Under the pieces are notes generated by a model. It was not told where the DNA came from and searched no databases. It saw nothing but the letters and a program-made list of their open reading frames with translations. Both the position numbers and the translations under genes were made by a program. From NCBI RefSeq assembly GCF_028826105.1, contig NZ_JAQGPL010000001.1, positions 5,401,501-5,465,500 on the forward strand: a DNA stretch of 64,000 nucleotides. Direction: 5' to 3'. Below, piece after piece: positions 33,880-42,522 of the stretch. The DNA is from Paenibacillus humicola (lineage in GTDB: Bacteria > Bacillota > Bacilli > Paenibacillales > Paenibacillaceae). Each line of letters begins with the position of its first letter. The first letter of the stretch is position 1.

Positions 33880-34110
33880 CCTAAAATGCGAATGCAGCGG
33901 CCGGGTATCCGGAACGATGCGATGAGATCAAGAACCTGTAACGCGAAACAAGAAAACCAAGGCGTGAAAATCAAGCTCCGCTCATAAAAGCCCTTCCCGT
34001 TATTCTGTGAATCTTTCAGCGCACGATGAAATCCATATCAAGCAAATCCTCTGAATCGATGTCAGTGAGTGAGGTTCCCGACGGTCGAGCCATCCCAGGC
34101 ATATCGAAAA
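33880..34110. other. Intergenic region without recognised feature
   Basis: 231 bases between the comFA promoter and the gene ending at 34111. No reading frame with a ribosome site, no terminator and no repeat was seen. Confidence 0.5.
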
Positions 34111-34758
34111 TTACAGCGGCAGCTTCGACAAATGACCGGGATCCCGCAAATCGACGAGCACCGCCCGCTCGCAGTCAGCCGAGGCTTCCGGCGGCGTCAT
34201 CCAATACAAATGGGTCGGCTGCTGCGCGGAATCCTTCTCTTCATCGGCAGTGCCGGTCTGGCCGGCTTTCGATCGGTTGACGCCGTTTTCCGCTTTGACG
34301 CTTCCAGCCGCAGCCGGGCGTCCCCCGAGCCGGATTCGAAAGCGTTGCCATTTCGAACGCGGCTTCAACCTTGGCCGTTCATTTGGCGGCGTATCGGCTT
34401 CGAGGGCCGTATCAGTTCCGTTTGAGCGAGCTGAAGATTCCGGCGCTCCCGCTTTCACCGGAAAGGACACTTCGTCTTGGATGGAGATATTCATGCCCGA
34501 CCGGGCGAACAGGCGTGCAATCGCCACCGTGTCGTCCTTGGAGCCCCGGCTCACGAGCGTTACCCGCACGGACTTGCCCGACCGCTCCTCATGCTTTTGC
34601 AGCATGCGCAAATACCATTCGATTTGCGATTGATGATTTTCGGCGATCAACACAAAATGCTCCGTCTTCGGCTCGCGTTTCGGGGCAAAACGGGAGGCTG
34701 CATGAACCGCCGCCGCGGCCAGTGCATAACTGCAAATAATCGCCAGCACAATAAGCAT
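34111..34758 (-). CDS. Unrecognised secreted or membrane-anchored protein
   Basis: A 215-residue protein with an N-terminal hydrophobic segment (MLIVLAIICSYALAAAAVHA, about 1-22), a signal peptide or anchor. Residues 30-85 (HFVLIAENHQSQIEWYLRML, then RVTLVSRGSKDDTVAIARLF) recall the first Rossmann strand-helix unit of family-2 glycosyltransferases, but no DXD or later motif follows, so a full enzyme is not present. The middle (about 110-180) is a basic, proline-rich linker. The ATG at 34758 has AGGAGG five bases upstream. It is the only gene behind the 68-bp tandem repeat leader. Function is unknown. Confidence 0.6.
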   Translation of the reverse strand: MLIVLAIICSYALAAAAVHAASRFAPKREPKTEHFVLIAENHQSQIEWYLRMLQKHEERSGKSVRVTLVSRGSKDDTVAIARLFARSGMNISIQDEVSFPVKAGAPESSARSNGTDTALEADTPPNERPRLKPRSKWQRFRIRLGGRPAAAGSVKAENGVNRSKAGQTGTADEEKDSAQQPTHLYWMTPPEASADCERAVLVDLRDPGHLSKLPL

Positions 34759-34773
34759 ACGGCACCTCCTCAA

Positions 34774-34977
34774 AGTTTTTGTGCCACTTCCTGTTTAACG
34801 TCCCAGCAAACAAAAACTAGCTTCGTAAGCATACGCTAAAAGGATTTTGTGCTACTTCCTGCTTAACCTCTCAGCAAACAAAAACTTGCTTCGTAAGCAT
34901 CCGCTAAAAAGTTTTTGTGCAACTTCCTATTTAACTTCCCTGTAAACAAAAACTCGTTTCGAAATCATACCGAAATC
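34774..34977 (-). repeat. Three tandem copies of a 68-bp repeat in the leader of the gene at 34111-34758
   Basis: Copies begin near 34774, 34842 and 34910; GTGC-ACTTCCT is spaced by exactly 68 bases (34781, 34849, 34917). Copies 1 and 2 are very alike, copy 3 (nearest the window's right) is diverged. Each unit contains AGTTTTTGT ... ACAAAAACT, a near-perfect inverted repeat, and copies 1 and 2 contain the small hairpin GCTTACGAAGC (minus strand). Copy 3 has TTTCGAAA in that place, again self-complementary. The last copy ends at the ribosome site of the downstream gene. Confidence 0.9.
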
Positions 34978-35363
34978 ATCGGCCGGAAAGATTTTATACA
35001 GCTTCCCGCGCAGCATCCTACCTTCACTGAACATCTTGTAAAATGCTGCAAGTCTCCGTTGATCTGCAGAGGTTCTTCGCAGGAAACCGTACGTATGCAA
35101 CATCATATGCCATATGCCGCCCATGGGTGCCGGACACGAACGGACAAGTCGAGAAAAAGGGCGCTTCTTGCCTTCATTCGCCCTCTCCCTCCCCGTTCTG
35201 CCGAAAAATGCAGCGCACTCTGCCTCCTAGTCAAACCGACGTGTGGCTTTCATTTATCCGGTTTTCCGATGTTCGTCATTCGCGTGGGAGAACAGTTTTT
35301 GTGACGGGGTCGAACCCCATAAAAATCCACGTTCTTCTGGCCGCCGCCATCGTAAAACGATGA
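34978..35363. other. Intergenic region without convincing gene
   Basis: About 385 bases between the tandem repeats and the degU terminators. Short open frames exist on both strands but lack ribosome sites and overlap the repeat. Small inverted repeats are GGGGT-CGA-ACCCC (35306-35318) and CATCG-TAAAA-CGATG (35349-35363). No further feature recognised. Confidence 0.5.
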
Positions 35364-35397
35364 CAAAGAAAGGCCAACCAGAAAGCTCTGGTTGACC
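35364..35397 (-). terminator. Second terminator after degU
   Basis: Minus-strand GGTCAACCAG / CTGGTTGGCC stem with a six-base loop, followed by TTTCTTTG. It lies downstream of the first degU terminator. Confidence 0.65.
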
Positions 35398-35405
35398 TGA
35401 TAACA

Positions 35406-35438
35406 CAAAAAAAGAGCCTCCGCCAACGGCGGAAGCTC
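35406..35438 (-). terminator. Intrinsic terminator of degS-degU
   Basis: Minus-strand GAGC-TTCCGCC / GGCGGA-GGCTC stem followed by eight T, 30 bases after the degU stop. Confidence 0.85.
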
Positions 35439-35468
35439 CTGCTCGCTCTTTCCTTGCGGTCCGGGCGC

Positions 35469-36197
35469 TTAAAGCGTCACCCAGCCGAACTTAATCGAAT
35501 TGATGACCGCTTGGGTGCGGTCGTCAACCTCCATCTTTTGCAAAATGCTGCTTACATGGTTTTTAACGGTCTTCTCGCTGATAAACAAATATTCGCCGAT
35601 CATTTTGTTGCTTTTGCCCTCAGCCATTAGCCGCAGTACTTCCGCCTCACGACGCGTAAGCGGGTTGTTCTCGCCGGCAATGAACTTTACGCCCGCCTCG
35701 CGGCTGGCTGCCGCCCCGGATACGGCTCCGATTTCGTCCAGGTACGTCATGCGGCGGAGCTGATTGATCAGCTTGCCCGTCACCTTCGGGTGGATATAAG
35801 CGTGACCGCTCACGACGGAGCGAATCGCATTGATAAGCGCCTCGGCTTCCATATCCTTGAGCAAATATCCGGACGCGCCTTTGCGCAGCGTCTCGAACAC
35901 GTAGCTTTCATCGTCATGGATCGATAAAATGATGACTTTCACGTCCGGAAAAATGTCACGCAGTCTCTCCGTTGCCACAACGCCGTTTTCGACGGGCATG
36001 TTAATGTCCATCAGCACGACCTCGGGCTTCATCTGGTTGCAGAATTCCAGCACTTGAATGCCATCGTTGCATTCGCCGATGACTTCCAAATCGTCTTCCA
36101 TATTCAAAATCCGCTTTAGCCCCTCGCGGAATAGCTGATGATCGTCGGCAAGCAGCACTTTGATCTTCTGTTTGCCGGCTGGCGTTTTCAAATCCAT
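35469..36197 (-). CDS. degU: Response regulator DegU
   Basis: NarL-type response regulator controlling secreted enzymes, motility, competence and biofilm in Bacillales. The 242 residues carry an N-terminal receiver domain (IKVLLADDHQLFREGLKRIL; phospho-acceptor aspartate in VVLMDINMPVENGV near 62; conserved SxH-D and K in GYLLKDM) and a C-terminal LuxR-type helix-turn-helix (PLTRREAEVLRLMAEGKSNK, IGEYLFISEKTVKNHVSSIL). The ATG at 36197 lies 7 bases after the degS stop; a TTG at 36203 is an alternative. Together with DegS this makes the classic operon. Confidence 0.95.
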   Translation of the reverse strand: MDLKTPAGKQKIKVLLADDHQLFREGLKRILNMEDDLEVIGECNDGIQVLEFCNQMKPEVVLMDINMPVENGVVATERLRDIFPDVKVIILSIHDDESYVFETLRKGASGYLLKDMEAEALINAIRSVVSGHAYIHPKVTGKLINQLRRMTYLDEIGAVSGAAASREAGVKFIAGENNPLTRREAEVLRLMAEGKSNKMIGEYLFISEKTVKNHVSSILQKMEVDDRTQAVINSIKFGWVTL

Positions 36198-36204
36198 CGT
36201 CAAT

Positions 36205-37419
36205 TTACTCCTTTCTTTGCTCCGCGTTGATGGGGATATGGATCGTAATCTTCGTCCCTTGTTTTATTTCGGATTCGATCTCCATCCTCCCTTCCAGTAG
36301 CTCGACCCTTTCGCGCATTCCGATCAGTCCGAAATGGGCGCTGTCTTTTGCCCGGGATTCAATGAGATCGACATGGAAACCGACGCCGTTATCCTTCACG
36401 ACAATTTTCACCATTTGGGCCTGATAGGTGAGCTCGAGTGCGACATAGGACGCCTCCGCATGCTTGAGCGCATTGGTAAACGCTTCCTGTACAAGCCGGT
36501 ACATCCCCGCCTCCATGGCGGAGGGCAATCGCATTTCTTTTCCAATTGTGTCGAAAGTCGTCCGAATCCTGGTTTTCTCCTCGAAATCCTGAACATATTT
36601 TCTCAGGGTGGGTACGAGTCCAAGGTCATCCAATGCCATTGGGCGCAAATTGAAAATAATTTTGCGGATTTCCTCGAGACCGGAGCGAACTTGACCCTTC
36701 AAGTCTAATAATTCTTCTTGTACTAATTGAAATTCCTGCTTTCCAAGCATTCTTTCCGCAATTTCCGTCCTAAGAACTATATTTGCAAGCGACTGAGCAG
36801 GACCGTCGTGGATTTCCCGGGCGATCCGCTTGCGCTCTTCTTCCTGAGCCAAAATGATTTTAAGACCGATTTGTTGTCGATTTTTGGCGGATTCGAGAAT
36901 ACGCGTCACCTGGTTCAGGTCGCCGGACAAGTATTCAAGCACGACGTTAATCTGCGAACCGATCGTCTCCGCCCGCTCGATCGACTGCTCGACGTTGCGC
37001 ACTCTTTTCTGCAAATCGTCGCGCCGCGCCTTAACGTACCCTTCCTTTTCGCGGTGAACCATGAGCTCCATCTGGATCTGCGTCGCCTTTTCATAGGCAT
37101 TCTTAATGTCTTCTTCCTTGTAACGGACGAAATCCCGGCTTACTTCCGTAAGCCGGATGCGCGCCCGCCGGTATTCCTGTTCAAGCTTGTCGACCTTGTC
37201 GATAATGTCGGCCGTCTCGGCCAAAAGCTGGTTCAGCTCCTGGGAGAGATTGACCATCTCTTTACGGGCCGACTCGCAAATGCTGTAGATTTGAAGCCTG
37301 CTATTTTCCATCACGTCGACGGCGTTCTTGATGACGCGGTCGATATCGTTAATCCGGTAGTCCACGGGCAGATCGGCTCGCTTTCTCTGAAAGAATGCTT
37401 CCTTTACTATATCATACAT
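36205..37419 (-). CDS. degS: Sensor histidine kinase DegS
   Basis: Cytoplasmic HisKA_3-type kinase, partner of DegU. No membrane segment is seen, as expected for DegS. Residues 1-180 form a long helical sensor (MYDIVKEAFFQRKRADLPVD ...; strong coiled coil about 55-165), followed by the phospho-acceptor histidine in EEERKRIAREIHDGPAQSLA near 202 and the ATPase domain with VKDNGVGFHVD and GHFGLIGMRERVELLEG-like AHFGLIGMRERVELLEGRME. 404 residues is close to the family length. Only 20 bases separate it from the stop of the upstream glycosidase gene, so its promoter may lie within that gene. Confidence 0.95.
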   Translation of the reverse strand: MYDIVKEAFFQRKRADLPVDYRINDIDRVIKNAVDVMENSRLQIYSICESARKEMVNLSQELNQLLAETADIIDKVDKLEQEYRRARIRLTEVSRDFVRYKEEDIKNAYEKATQIQMELMVHREKEGYVKARRDDLQKRVRNVEQSIERAETIGSQINVVLEYLSGDLNQVTRILESAKNRQQIGLKIILAQEEERKRIAREIHDGPAQSLANIVLRTEIAERMLGKQEFQLVQEELLDLKGQVRSGLEEIRKIIFNLRPMALDDLGLVPTLRKYVQDFEEKTRIRTTFDTIGKEMRLPSAMEAGMYRLVQEAFTNALKHAEASYVALELTYQAQMVKIVVKDNGVGFHVDLIESRAKDSAHFGLIGMRERVELLEGRMEIESEIKQGTKITIHIPINAEQRKE

Positions 37420-37439
37420 CCGCCTGCCCTGTGGCTATG

Positions 37440-40166
37440 TCATTGGACGGTAATCCTGTCCAGTTTCCCGTCCCAGCTCACCTTGAATCCAAGCTGCTCC
37501 GAAACGAGCCGGATCGGTACGAGCGTACGCCCGCCCTTCAGCATCGGAGCGACCTCCGATTGAAGCCGGATTCCGTTCGAAATCACGTCCTTCTGCCCGA
37601 TCCGCAGCTCCAGCAGCTTGTCGCCGCGCAGCACCGAGACCCGTTTCGTTACCGGCTCATAGCCGACCTGCGCGCCCATGGCCTCGGTAACGAACCGGAG
37701 CGGCAAATAGGTCGTTCCGTCCACGAGAAGCGGTGTAACGTCCAGCTTGTACGGTTGGCCGTCGACCTTCGCCGTCTTGGAGCCGATCGTCAGCATAATA
37801 GAGGCCCGGTGCGGCTCCGCAATCGACGCCGCATATTGGAAGCTGATATTGTCGAAATCGATTTGTCCGGTAAGCGCCCGTTCATCCTGGCCTTCCGCGA
37901 GCGATGCGACATACAGCCGCTTCAGCGTGACGGGATAAGCCGCGGTTGACGGCAGATTGACCTTGATCGTCTTCCAGCCGCTCCAATCGACTTGATCGGC
38001 GAGCGTCACGAGCTGCGATTTGCCTTTATTGTCGACGAATTCCGCGCGCACCCAGTTGAGGCTGTTGTCGCCCAGCACGTCGACGGTCATGGCTGATGGA
38101 GCGCCGTCGATTTTGCGTCCGCTTCCGCCCAGGACCGCATACGCAGCTTTCGTCCCGCTTCCGCCGGTAAAATCATACTGAAGCTGCAGGACGCTGGAAG
38201 CCGGACGGTCCTGAAGTCCCGAAACGATCGATGCAGACCCCTTCACACCATTCGTATTCTGGAACGAAATTGGGTACGTCGGCTGCTCAAAATTTTCAAA
38301 AAGCTTGTCGGTTCCCGTCCCCAGCACGGCAACGGCGGAAAAACCGTCATATCGGGCGATGGCATAGCCGGTCGTCGCATTCGGATCGATCGAATTGATC
38401 GTCAGCGTCCCGTCCTGTACCGTTCCGCTAAAACCGTGCAGCTCCCACTTCAACGAAGATGCCGGTACGTCCAGCCGGCGCCCGTCGTTTAACGTGACGC
38501 TCACGGGCACGGCTATCGATTTGCCCGCTTCCAACACCGGCGAGCTGGCATCAATGCTCATCTGGGCAATTTGATCGCCTCCGATAATTTCGATCGGCAT
38601 CGAATCGCTGGCCGAGCCCGATTTCACCGTAATCGTCGTCTTGCCCGGCTTCACGGCCGCGAACGTGCCGCCGCCGAAGTAGCCGAGCGGGCTGGCCGCC
38701 TTCCAGACCGGCGCAGCGGCGCCCGGATCGACCGGATTATAATACGTGTCGAAAGCCTTCATCTCATAGTCCGCCTGCTCCCCGATAAACAGCACATCGG
38801 GACCGCTGATCGTAATGCCTTTAATCGGCCCTTGGGGAGCCGTCGTGAAAACGCCCAAACCGCTGGCCACCTTGCGCTGCACCGTGCCGTATTCCGTATC
38901 GTGGGTGAGCGTCGTATTGAACTCGCCGAGCGGCCGCGTAATCATCGTCGTCGAGCCTCCGCCGTCCAGATCGACGCCTTTCCATATGCCGAGCTGGATC
39001 ATGATTTTTTGCAGCTCGGTCAGCGTGACGCCTTCGCTGTTGTCGCTGTTCTCGACGGTCATAATATACGCCTTCTTGCCGTCCTGGCTGTAACCGACGG
39101 CTGTCCGCGCCCGGTCCGCCGAGCCGCTGATGTTTCGGGTGTCGCGCGAAAAAGCAGCCGCCTTGCCGCCGTCGACCAGAATCGTATGGCCGCCGACAAG
39201 CATTTGCAGCGTAGACGGGTCCACCTGCTGACCGGTTGTTTGCGATACGAGCGTATAATTCGCCGTTACAGGCTGGCCGATCTGCAGATGCTGCAGGGCG
39301 AACTGCGCCGCCGTTCCGTGGGTGCGCAAAATATAGCCGTCCGCCGGCACAGGTCCGGGAATCATGCCGTTCTGGACGATTTGCGTGACGATCCCGTTCT
39401 CCACGAGCACCTCGGTCGGCGTCGTCGAGCTGTCGCTTACGTCGGGACGCGGCGCCGTCCATGCGCTCGTATAGATATAGATCGCGTTTGCGTGGCTGTA
39501 TCCATTATCCGGCTCGGTCCGGTACGCCGCTTTGTTGATCCCAGCAAGCGGGAAGGTCGTACCGTCCAAGGCGGTAACCGTACCGCTGAAATCGAACAGG
39601 TCGATCATCGGCTTGCGGTCCTTCGTAACGGCAAAGGCATACATCCCCTTCAGCTTGGAAGGGCTCTCCTGCAGCACACCGTCGTTCACTTCGGCGCCGA
39701 GCGGCACGCCTTTGCCCGTTGTGTCGAAGAAATCGGCGTTAACGCCCGCAACGGCCCCGCTGCTGCTTACCATACTGCCGACGGAGCCGACGCCCGTAAC
39801 GGAACCGGGAGTTCCGTTCATGACGCCAAGCTTGACGTACGGATTGGTCAGATCGACTTCAATGACGTGCACGATCGACGTCTCCGCACCGTCTCCGGGC
39901 TTGCTCAGCCATTTATAGTCGGTACGCTTCGCGCCGGACGTTATCATTTCCTCGTAAATCTTCGTCAGCTGCTGCATCTGCGCCTGAGTCGAAGCGGTCG
40001 AGCCCGCTTGTCCGGTATCCGCCGCCGCTGCTGAGACGGCCGCCGGCATGCCGATCGAGAGCGGCTGCATAAATAGCGACGCGCCGAGCGCCGCCGTCAA
40101 TAGTTTTTGAGAGGCATTTCTTTTCTTATTCGCGTGTTTTCGGTTTCGTTTGTTTCTTTTTCGCAT
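37440..40166 (-). CDS. Secreted phosphodiester glycosidase-like (NAGPA) protein with copper-amine-oxidase-N-type domain
   Basis: Secreted protein of 908 residues. A long basic N-terminus (MRKRNKRNRKHANKKRNASQ) leads into a signal peptide ending near AVSAAAAD (about 48). Residues 90-440 form the NAGPA domain: VNADFF (near 142), ADRARTAVGYSQDGKKAYIM and GVDLDGGGSTTM (near 398), the hallmark of enzymes that cleave N-acetylglucosamine phosphodiesters. An Ig-like stretch follows (450-560), and the C-terminal 120 residues match the Cu_amine_oxidN1 stalk-like domain (LVDGTTYLPLRFVTEAMGAQ and TLVPIRLVSEQLGFKVSWDG). It may act on wall polymer or teichoic-acid-linked sugars. Its ribosome site GGGAGAG is upstream of the ATG. 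Confidence 0.8.
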   Translation of the reverse strand: MRKRNKRNRKHANKKRNASQKLLTAALGASLFMQPLSIGMPAAVSAAAADTGQAGSTASTQAQMQQLTKIYEEMITSGAKRTDYKWLSKPGDGAETSIVHVIEVDLTNPYVKLGVMNGTPGSVTGVGSVGSMVSSSGAVAGVNADFFDTTGKGVPLGAEVNDGVLQESPSKLKGMYAFAVTKDRKPMIDLFDFSGTVTALDGTTFPLAGINKAAYRTEPDNGYSHANAIYIYTSAWTAPRPDVSDSSTTPTEVLVENGIVTQIVQNGMIPGPVPADGYILRTHGTAAQFALQHLQIGQPVTANYTLVSQTTGQQVDPSTLQMLVGGHTILVDGGKAAAFSRDTRNISGSADRARTAVGYSQDGKKAYIMTVENSDNSEGVTLTELQKIMIQLGIWKGVDLDGGGSTTMITRPLGEFNTTLTHDTEYGTVQRKVASGLGVFTTAPQGPIKGITISGPDVLFIGEQADYEMKAFDTYYNPVDPGAAAPVWKAASPLGYFGGGTFAAVKPGKTTITVKSGSASDSMPIEIIGGDQIAQMSIDASSPVLEAGKSIAVPVSVTLNDGRRLDVPASSLKWELHGFSGTVQDGTLTINSIDPNATTGYAIARYDGFSAVAVLGTGTDKLFENFEQPTYPISFQNTNGVKGSASIVSGLQDRPASSVLQLQYDFTGGSGTKAAYAVLGGSGRKIDGAPSAMTVDVLGDNSLNWVRAEFVDNKGKSQLVTLADQVDWSGWKTIKVNLPSTAAYPVTLKRLYVASLAEGQDERALTGQIDFDNISFQYAASIAEPHRASIMLTIGSKTAKVDGQPYKLDVTPLLVDGTTYLPLRFVTEAMGAQVGYEPVTKRVSVLRGDKLLELRIGQKDVISNGIRLQSEVAPMLKGGRTLVPIRLVSEQLGFKVSWDGKLDRITVQ

Positions 40167-40207
40167 ATTCCGACAACTCTCCCATCTCGAAATCTATTAG
40201 GTATAGA

Positions 40208-40221
40208 CTATCGATCGATAG
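40208..40221. promoter_or_regulatory. Perfect 14-bp palindrome upstream of the NAGPA gene
   Basis: CTATCGATCGATAG is its own reverse complement and lies about 42-55 bases upstream of the start of the gene ending at 37440. The position fits an operator over or downstream of the promoter; no known consensus was recognised. Confidence 0.35.
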
Positions 40222-40271
40222 GAAAAGTTACGTGTGATAGAAGACTATAATCACCAGGTCCCAACCGAAAA

Positions 40272-40306
40272 GAAAAAGCTATCCGACATGATTCGACGGA
40301 CAGCTT
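40272..40306 (-). terminator. Terminator of the split SLH gene
   Basis: Minus-strand AAGCTGTCCG / CGGATAGCTT stem (one G-U pair), 12-base loop, then TTTTTC. It lies 18 bases after the stop at 40324. Confidence 0.75.
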
Positions 40307-40323
40307 CCCTGAGCTTCCTTGAC

Positions 40324-42522
40324 TTATTCGTCTAAAAATTGCAGCTTGCTTAGCAGACGTTTGATCATAACCGCCGCCTGCGCCCGCGTTGCATTCGATT
40401 TCGGAGCAAACGTATCGGACGTCAGCCCGTTAATGATTTCGGCATCGACAGCCTCGGCGGTATCCCCACGCGCCCAGGCGCCGATTTTGGCCGCATCCTT
40501 GAACCGCTTCAAAAGATCGGCATCACGCTGCGAGGAGCCAAGGCTCTTGCCCGCTGCCGCCGAAGCGCGCACGATCATCGAAGCCATCTGCTCGCGCGTA
40601 ATCGGGCTTGCCGGCTTGAAGGTGCCGTCCGGCATGCCCTGCACAATACCCGCGTTCACCGCCGCTCCGATAGATGCTGCGGCCGTCGATGAGGCATCGA
40701 CGTCGGAGAACTTCGCGGCCGCTTGGACATTGCCGGACAATCCGAGGCCGCGCACGATGAACGACGCGAACTCGGCTCGCGTAATCGTTTTGTCCGGCTC
40801 GAATCTGCCTGGGGAACGGCCCTCGACGATAAATTTATTCGCCAGCAGGAGCAGGTCGTTTCGGGCCCAATGGCTGCCGATATCGGCGTAATCTACCGAG
40901 CCTTTTACAGCCGCATAGACACTGTTGCCGTTGCGCTGAAACGTGATGACGGACTCGGAGCCCGATTGCTGCACATGAGTCGGGACATAAGACAGCCTGC
41001 CCGCCTGCGGATCGAACCAGACGACCGCGGTCTGCCGCGGATCGACCGCCGTCTCCGATCGAATCGTTCTCGTCGAGTATGCGTTCAGATGGTCGATCGG
41101 CTTCGTCACTCCGTTGCTGCTGACGGCCAGCTCGAAGCTTACCGGCTGCGTCAGCAGCTGCGCCGGTATTCCGTTCAGCGCCGCGGTCAAGGAGCCGGAG
41201 CCGCTTCCGATCGCATTCGTATCGATCGAGACAAGCAGCTGTCCGACCGGACCGGCGGCGTTCATCATTTGTCCGAGCTGCGTATAATCAAGCGCTTTTA
41301 GCGGAAGCTCATAGCTTGCATCCTTGTAAACGACTTTCAGGGACGCGTCCGGAGATGCATGCTGAATCTCCTGCAAAGTTCCCAGCGTGAAAGCAGCCAA
41401 TCCGGCGTTTTCTCCGTCCGGAACGGTGAATACCGCTTTCGGCGCCGCTCCGGAAGCCCGCGCGGTATCGAACGCCGTGTAAAGCTTGTCCGACGTGATT
41501 TGATACCGGTTCGCCGTGCTTCCCGCCGGCGAAATGTCCGGCACCGCCGAAACGCCGTCTGCACCGATTTCGACCCCGTCGGCGGCGGAAACGCCATTGT
41601 CCGAAGCGCCGCCTGCCCCCGCCGTCCGGTTGGCGGCCGTCACGTCGGTAAACGGCGGCGCTTCCAGGCCGGCTACGGAACGCAGCGGGATTCCGTCGGG
41701 CGAATAGGAAACCGTCACCGTATCTCCGGGCTGTACCGCGGTATATAAATCCAGCCTTACGGTCGTCCCGCTCACGGTAACCGCCGAAACCGGACTGGCT
41801 CCCTGATTGATTTTCACGGCGAATTGCGTGGAGGAAGGCGTATAGGACGAATCGAGCAGGGCCGAGAACGTCAGCGTAATGGCGCTGCCGCCGGCGAAAA
41901 TGCCGTAAAGCGCCGGCTGTCCCGTATTGACGATCGCGCCGGTACTGCCGTCTGCGTATATTTGCCGGGCGCTGAAAGCAGCCGCCGCGTTGCCGCTCAG
42001 ATCGGATAAAACGCCGCCCGTGTAAGAGACGACGACCATATCCGCGGCGCTGATCGCCGATGGGAGCAGCAGATTGACGAGCGGACCCGATACCGTGACG
42101 GCGGATACGGCGCGTCCGGCCCCGTTTACAAGTATGGTATAGGCGACGGGCGACGGAACGGCAGCCGGATTCAGCGCTTCATTATACACCAGCGTAATAC
42201 TATTCCCCGCTGCAGAACCATTTTGCAGAAGCGGTGCGGTCGTATCGATGCCGTTCTGAATGCTGAAGCCGCTGAACGACGCCGCGGCGTTACCCGATAA
42301 ATCCTTGATCGGATTTGCGGAACCGTAGTAGGACAGCGTCACCGTATCGCTTGGCGTTACCGGGCTCCCATTGAAGGTCAGCAGCACCGTATTCCCGCTT
42401 CCGTTCACTTGCGATACGCTGCGGGCCGAACCGTTCACCTGTACCGAGAATGTCGTACTCGCGCTCGTATCGATCGCCTCCAGCTCCTCGCTGTACGTCA
42501 GCGTAATCGTATTCCCGTTCAC
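40324..42522 (-). CDS. SLH-domain surface protein, C-terminal fragment of a frameshifted gene
   Basis: 732-codon frame (GTG 42522) with no signal peptide and no ribosome site. It begins in the middle of an Ig-like repeat (SwmB type: NTITLTYSEELEAIDTSAST, TVTLSYYGSANPIKDLSGNA) and continues with three more such repeats, a spacer domain, and three SLH domains in the last 190 residues (TRAEFASFIVRGL, TREQMASMIVRAS, TRAQAAVMIKRLL). The upstream frame (42519-44705) ends in the same repeat. Joining the two frames near 42564 restores a repeat that matches the others (NNPDSTAPVQ against IDTTAPLLQ). It is therefore probably the 3' part of one gene that lost a base, or a sequencing error. Confidence 0.75.
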   Translation of the reverse strand: MNGNTITLTYSEELEAIDTSASTTFSVQVNGSARSVSQVNGSGNTVLLTFNGSPVTPSDTVTLSYYGSANPIKDLSGNAAASFSGFSIQNGIDTTAPLLQNGSAAGNSITLVYNEALNPAAVPSPVAYTILVNGAGRAVSAVTVSGPLVNLLLPSAISAADMVVVSYTGGVLSDLSGNAAAAFSARQIYADGSTGAIVNTGQPALYGIFAGGSAITLTFSALLDSSYTPSSTQFAVKINQGASPVSAVTVSGTTVRLDLYTAVQPGDTVTVSYSPDGIPLRSVAGLEAPPFTDVTAANRTAGAGGASDNGVSAADGVEIGADGVSAVPDISPAGSTANRYQITSDKLYTAFDTARASGAAPKAVFTVPDGENAGLAAFTLGTLQEIQHASPDASLKVVYKDASYELPLKALDYTQLGQMMNAAGPVGQLLVSIDTNAIGSGSGSLTAALNGIPAQLLTQPVSFELAVSSNGVTKPIDHLNAYSTRTIRSETAVDPRQTAVVWFDPQAGRLSYVPTHVQQSGSESVITFQRNGNSVYAAVKGSVDYADIGSHWARNDLLLLANKFIVEGRSPGRFEPDKTITRAEFASFIVRGLGLSGNVQAAAKFSDVDASSTAAASIGAAVNAGIVQGMPDGTFKPASPITREQMASMIVRASAAAGKSLGSSQRDADLLKRFKDAAKIGAWARGDTAEAVDAEIINGLTSDTFAPKSNATRAQAAVMIKRLLSKLQFLDE

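Noticed and set aside
34774..34977. CRISPR array
   Set aside because: The three 68-base units are contiguous without unique spacers and contain diverged copies, unlike a CRISPR repeat-spacer structure.
34927..35124. Possible 65-codon gene on the minus strand downstream of degU
   Set aside because: Composition is plausible but there is no ribosome site, and its 3' end runs into the third tandem repeat.
35306..35318. GGGGT-CGA-ACCCC, resembling a tRNA T arm
   Set aside because: No acceptor stem, anticodon or D arm around it; it is a simple short palindrome.
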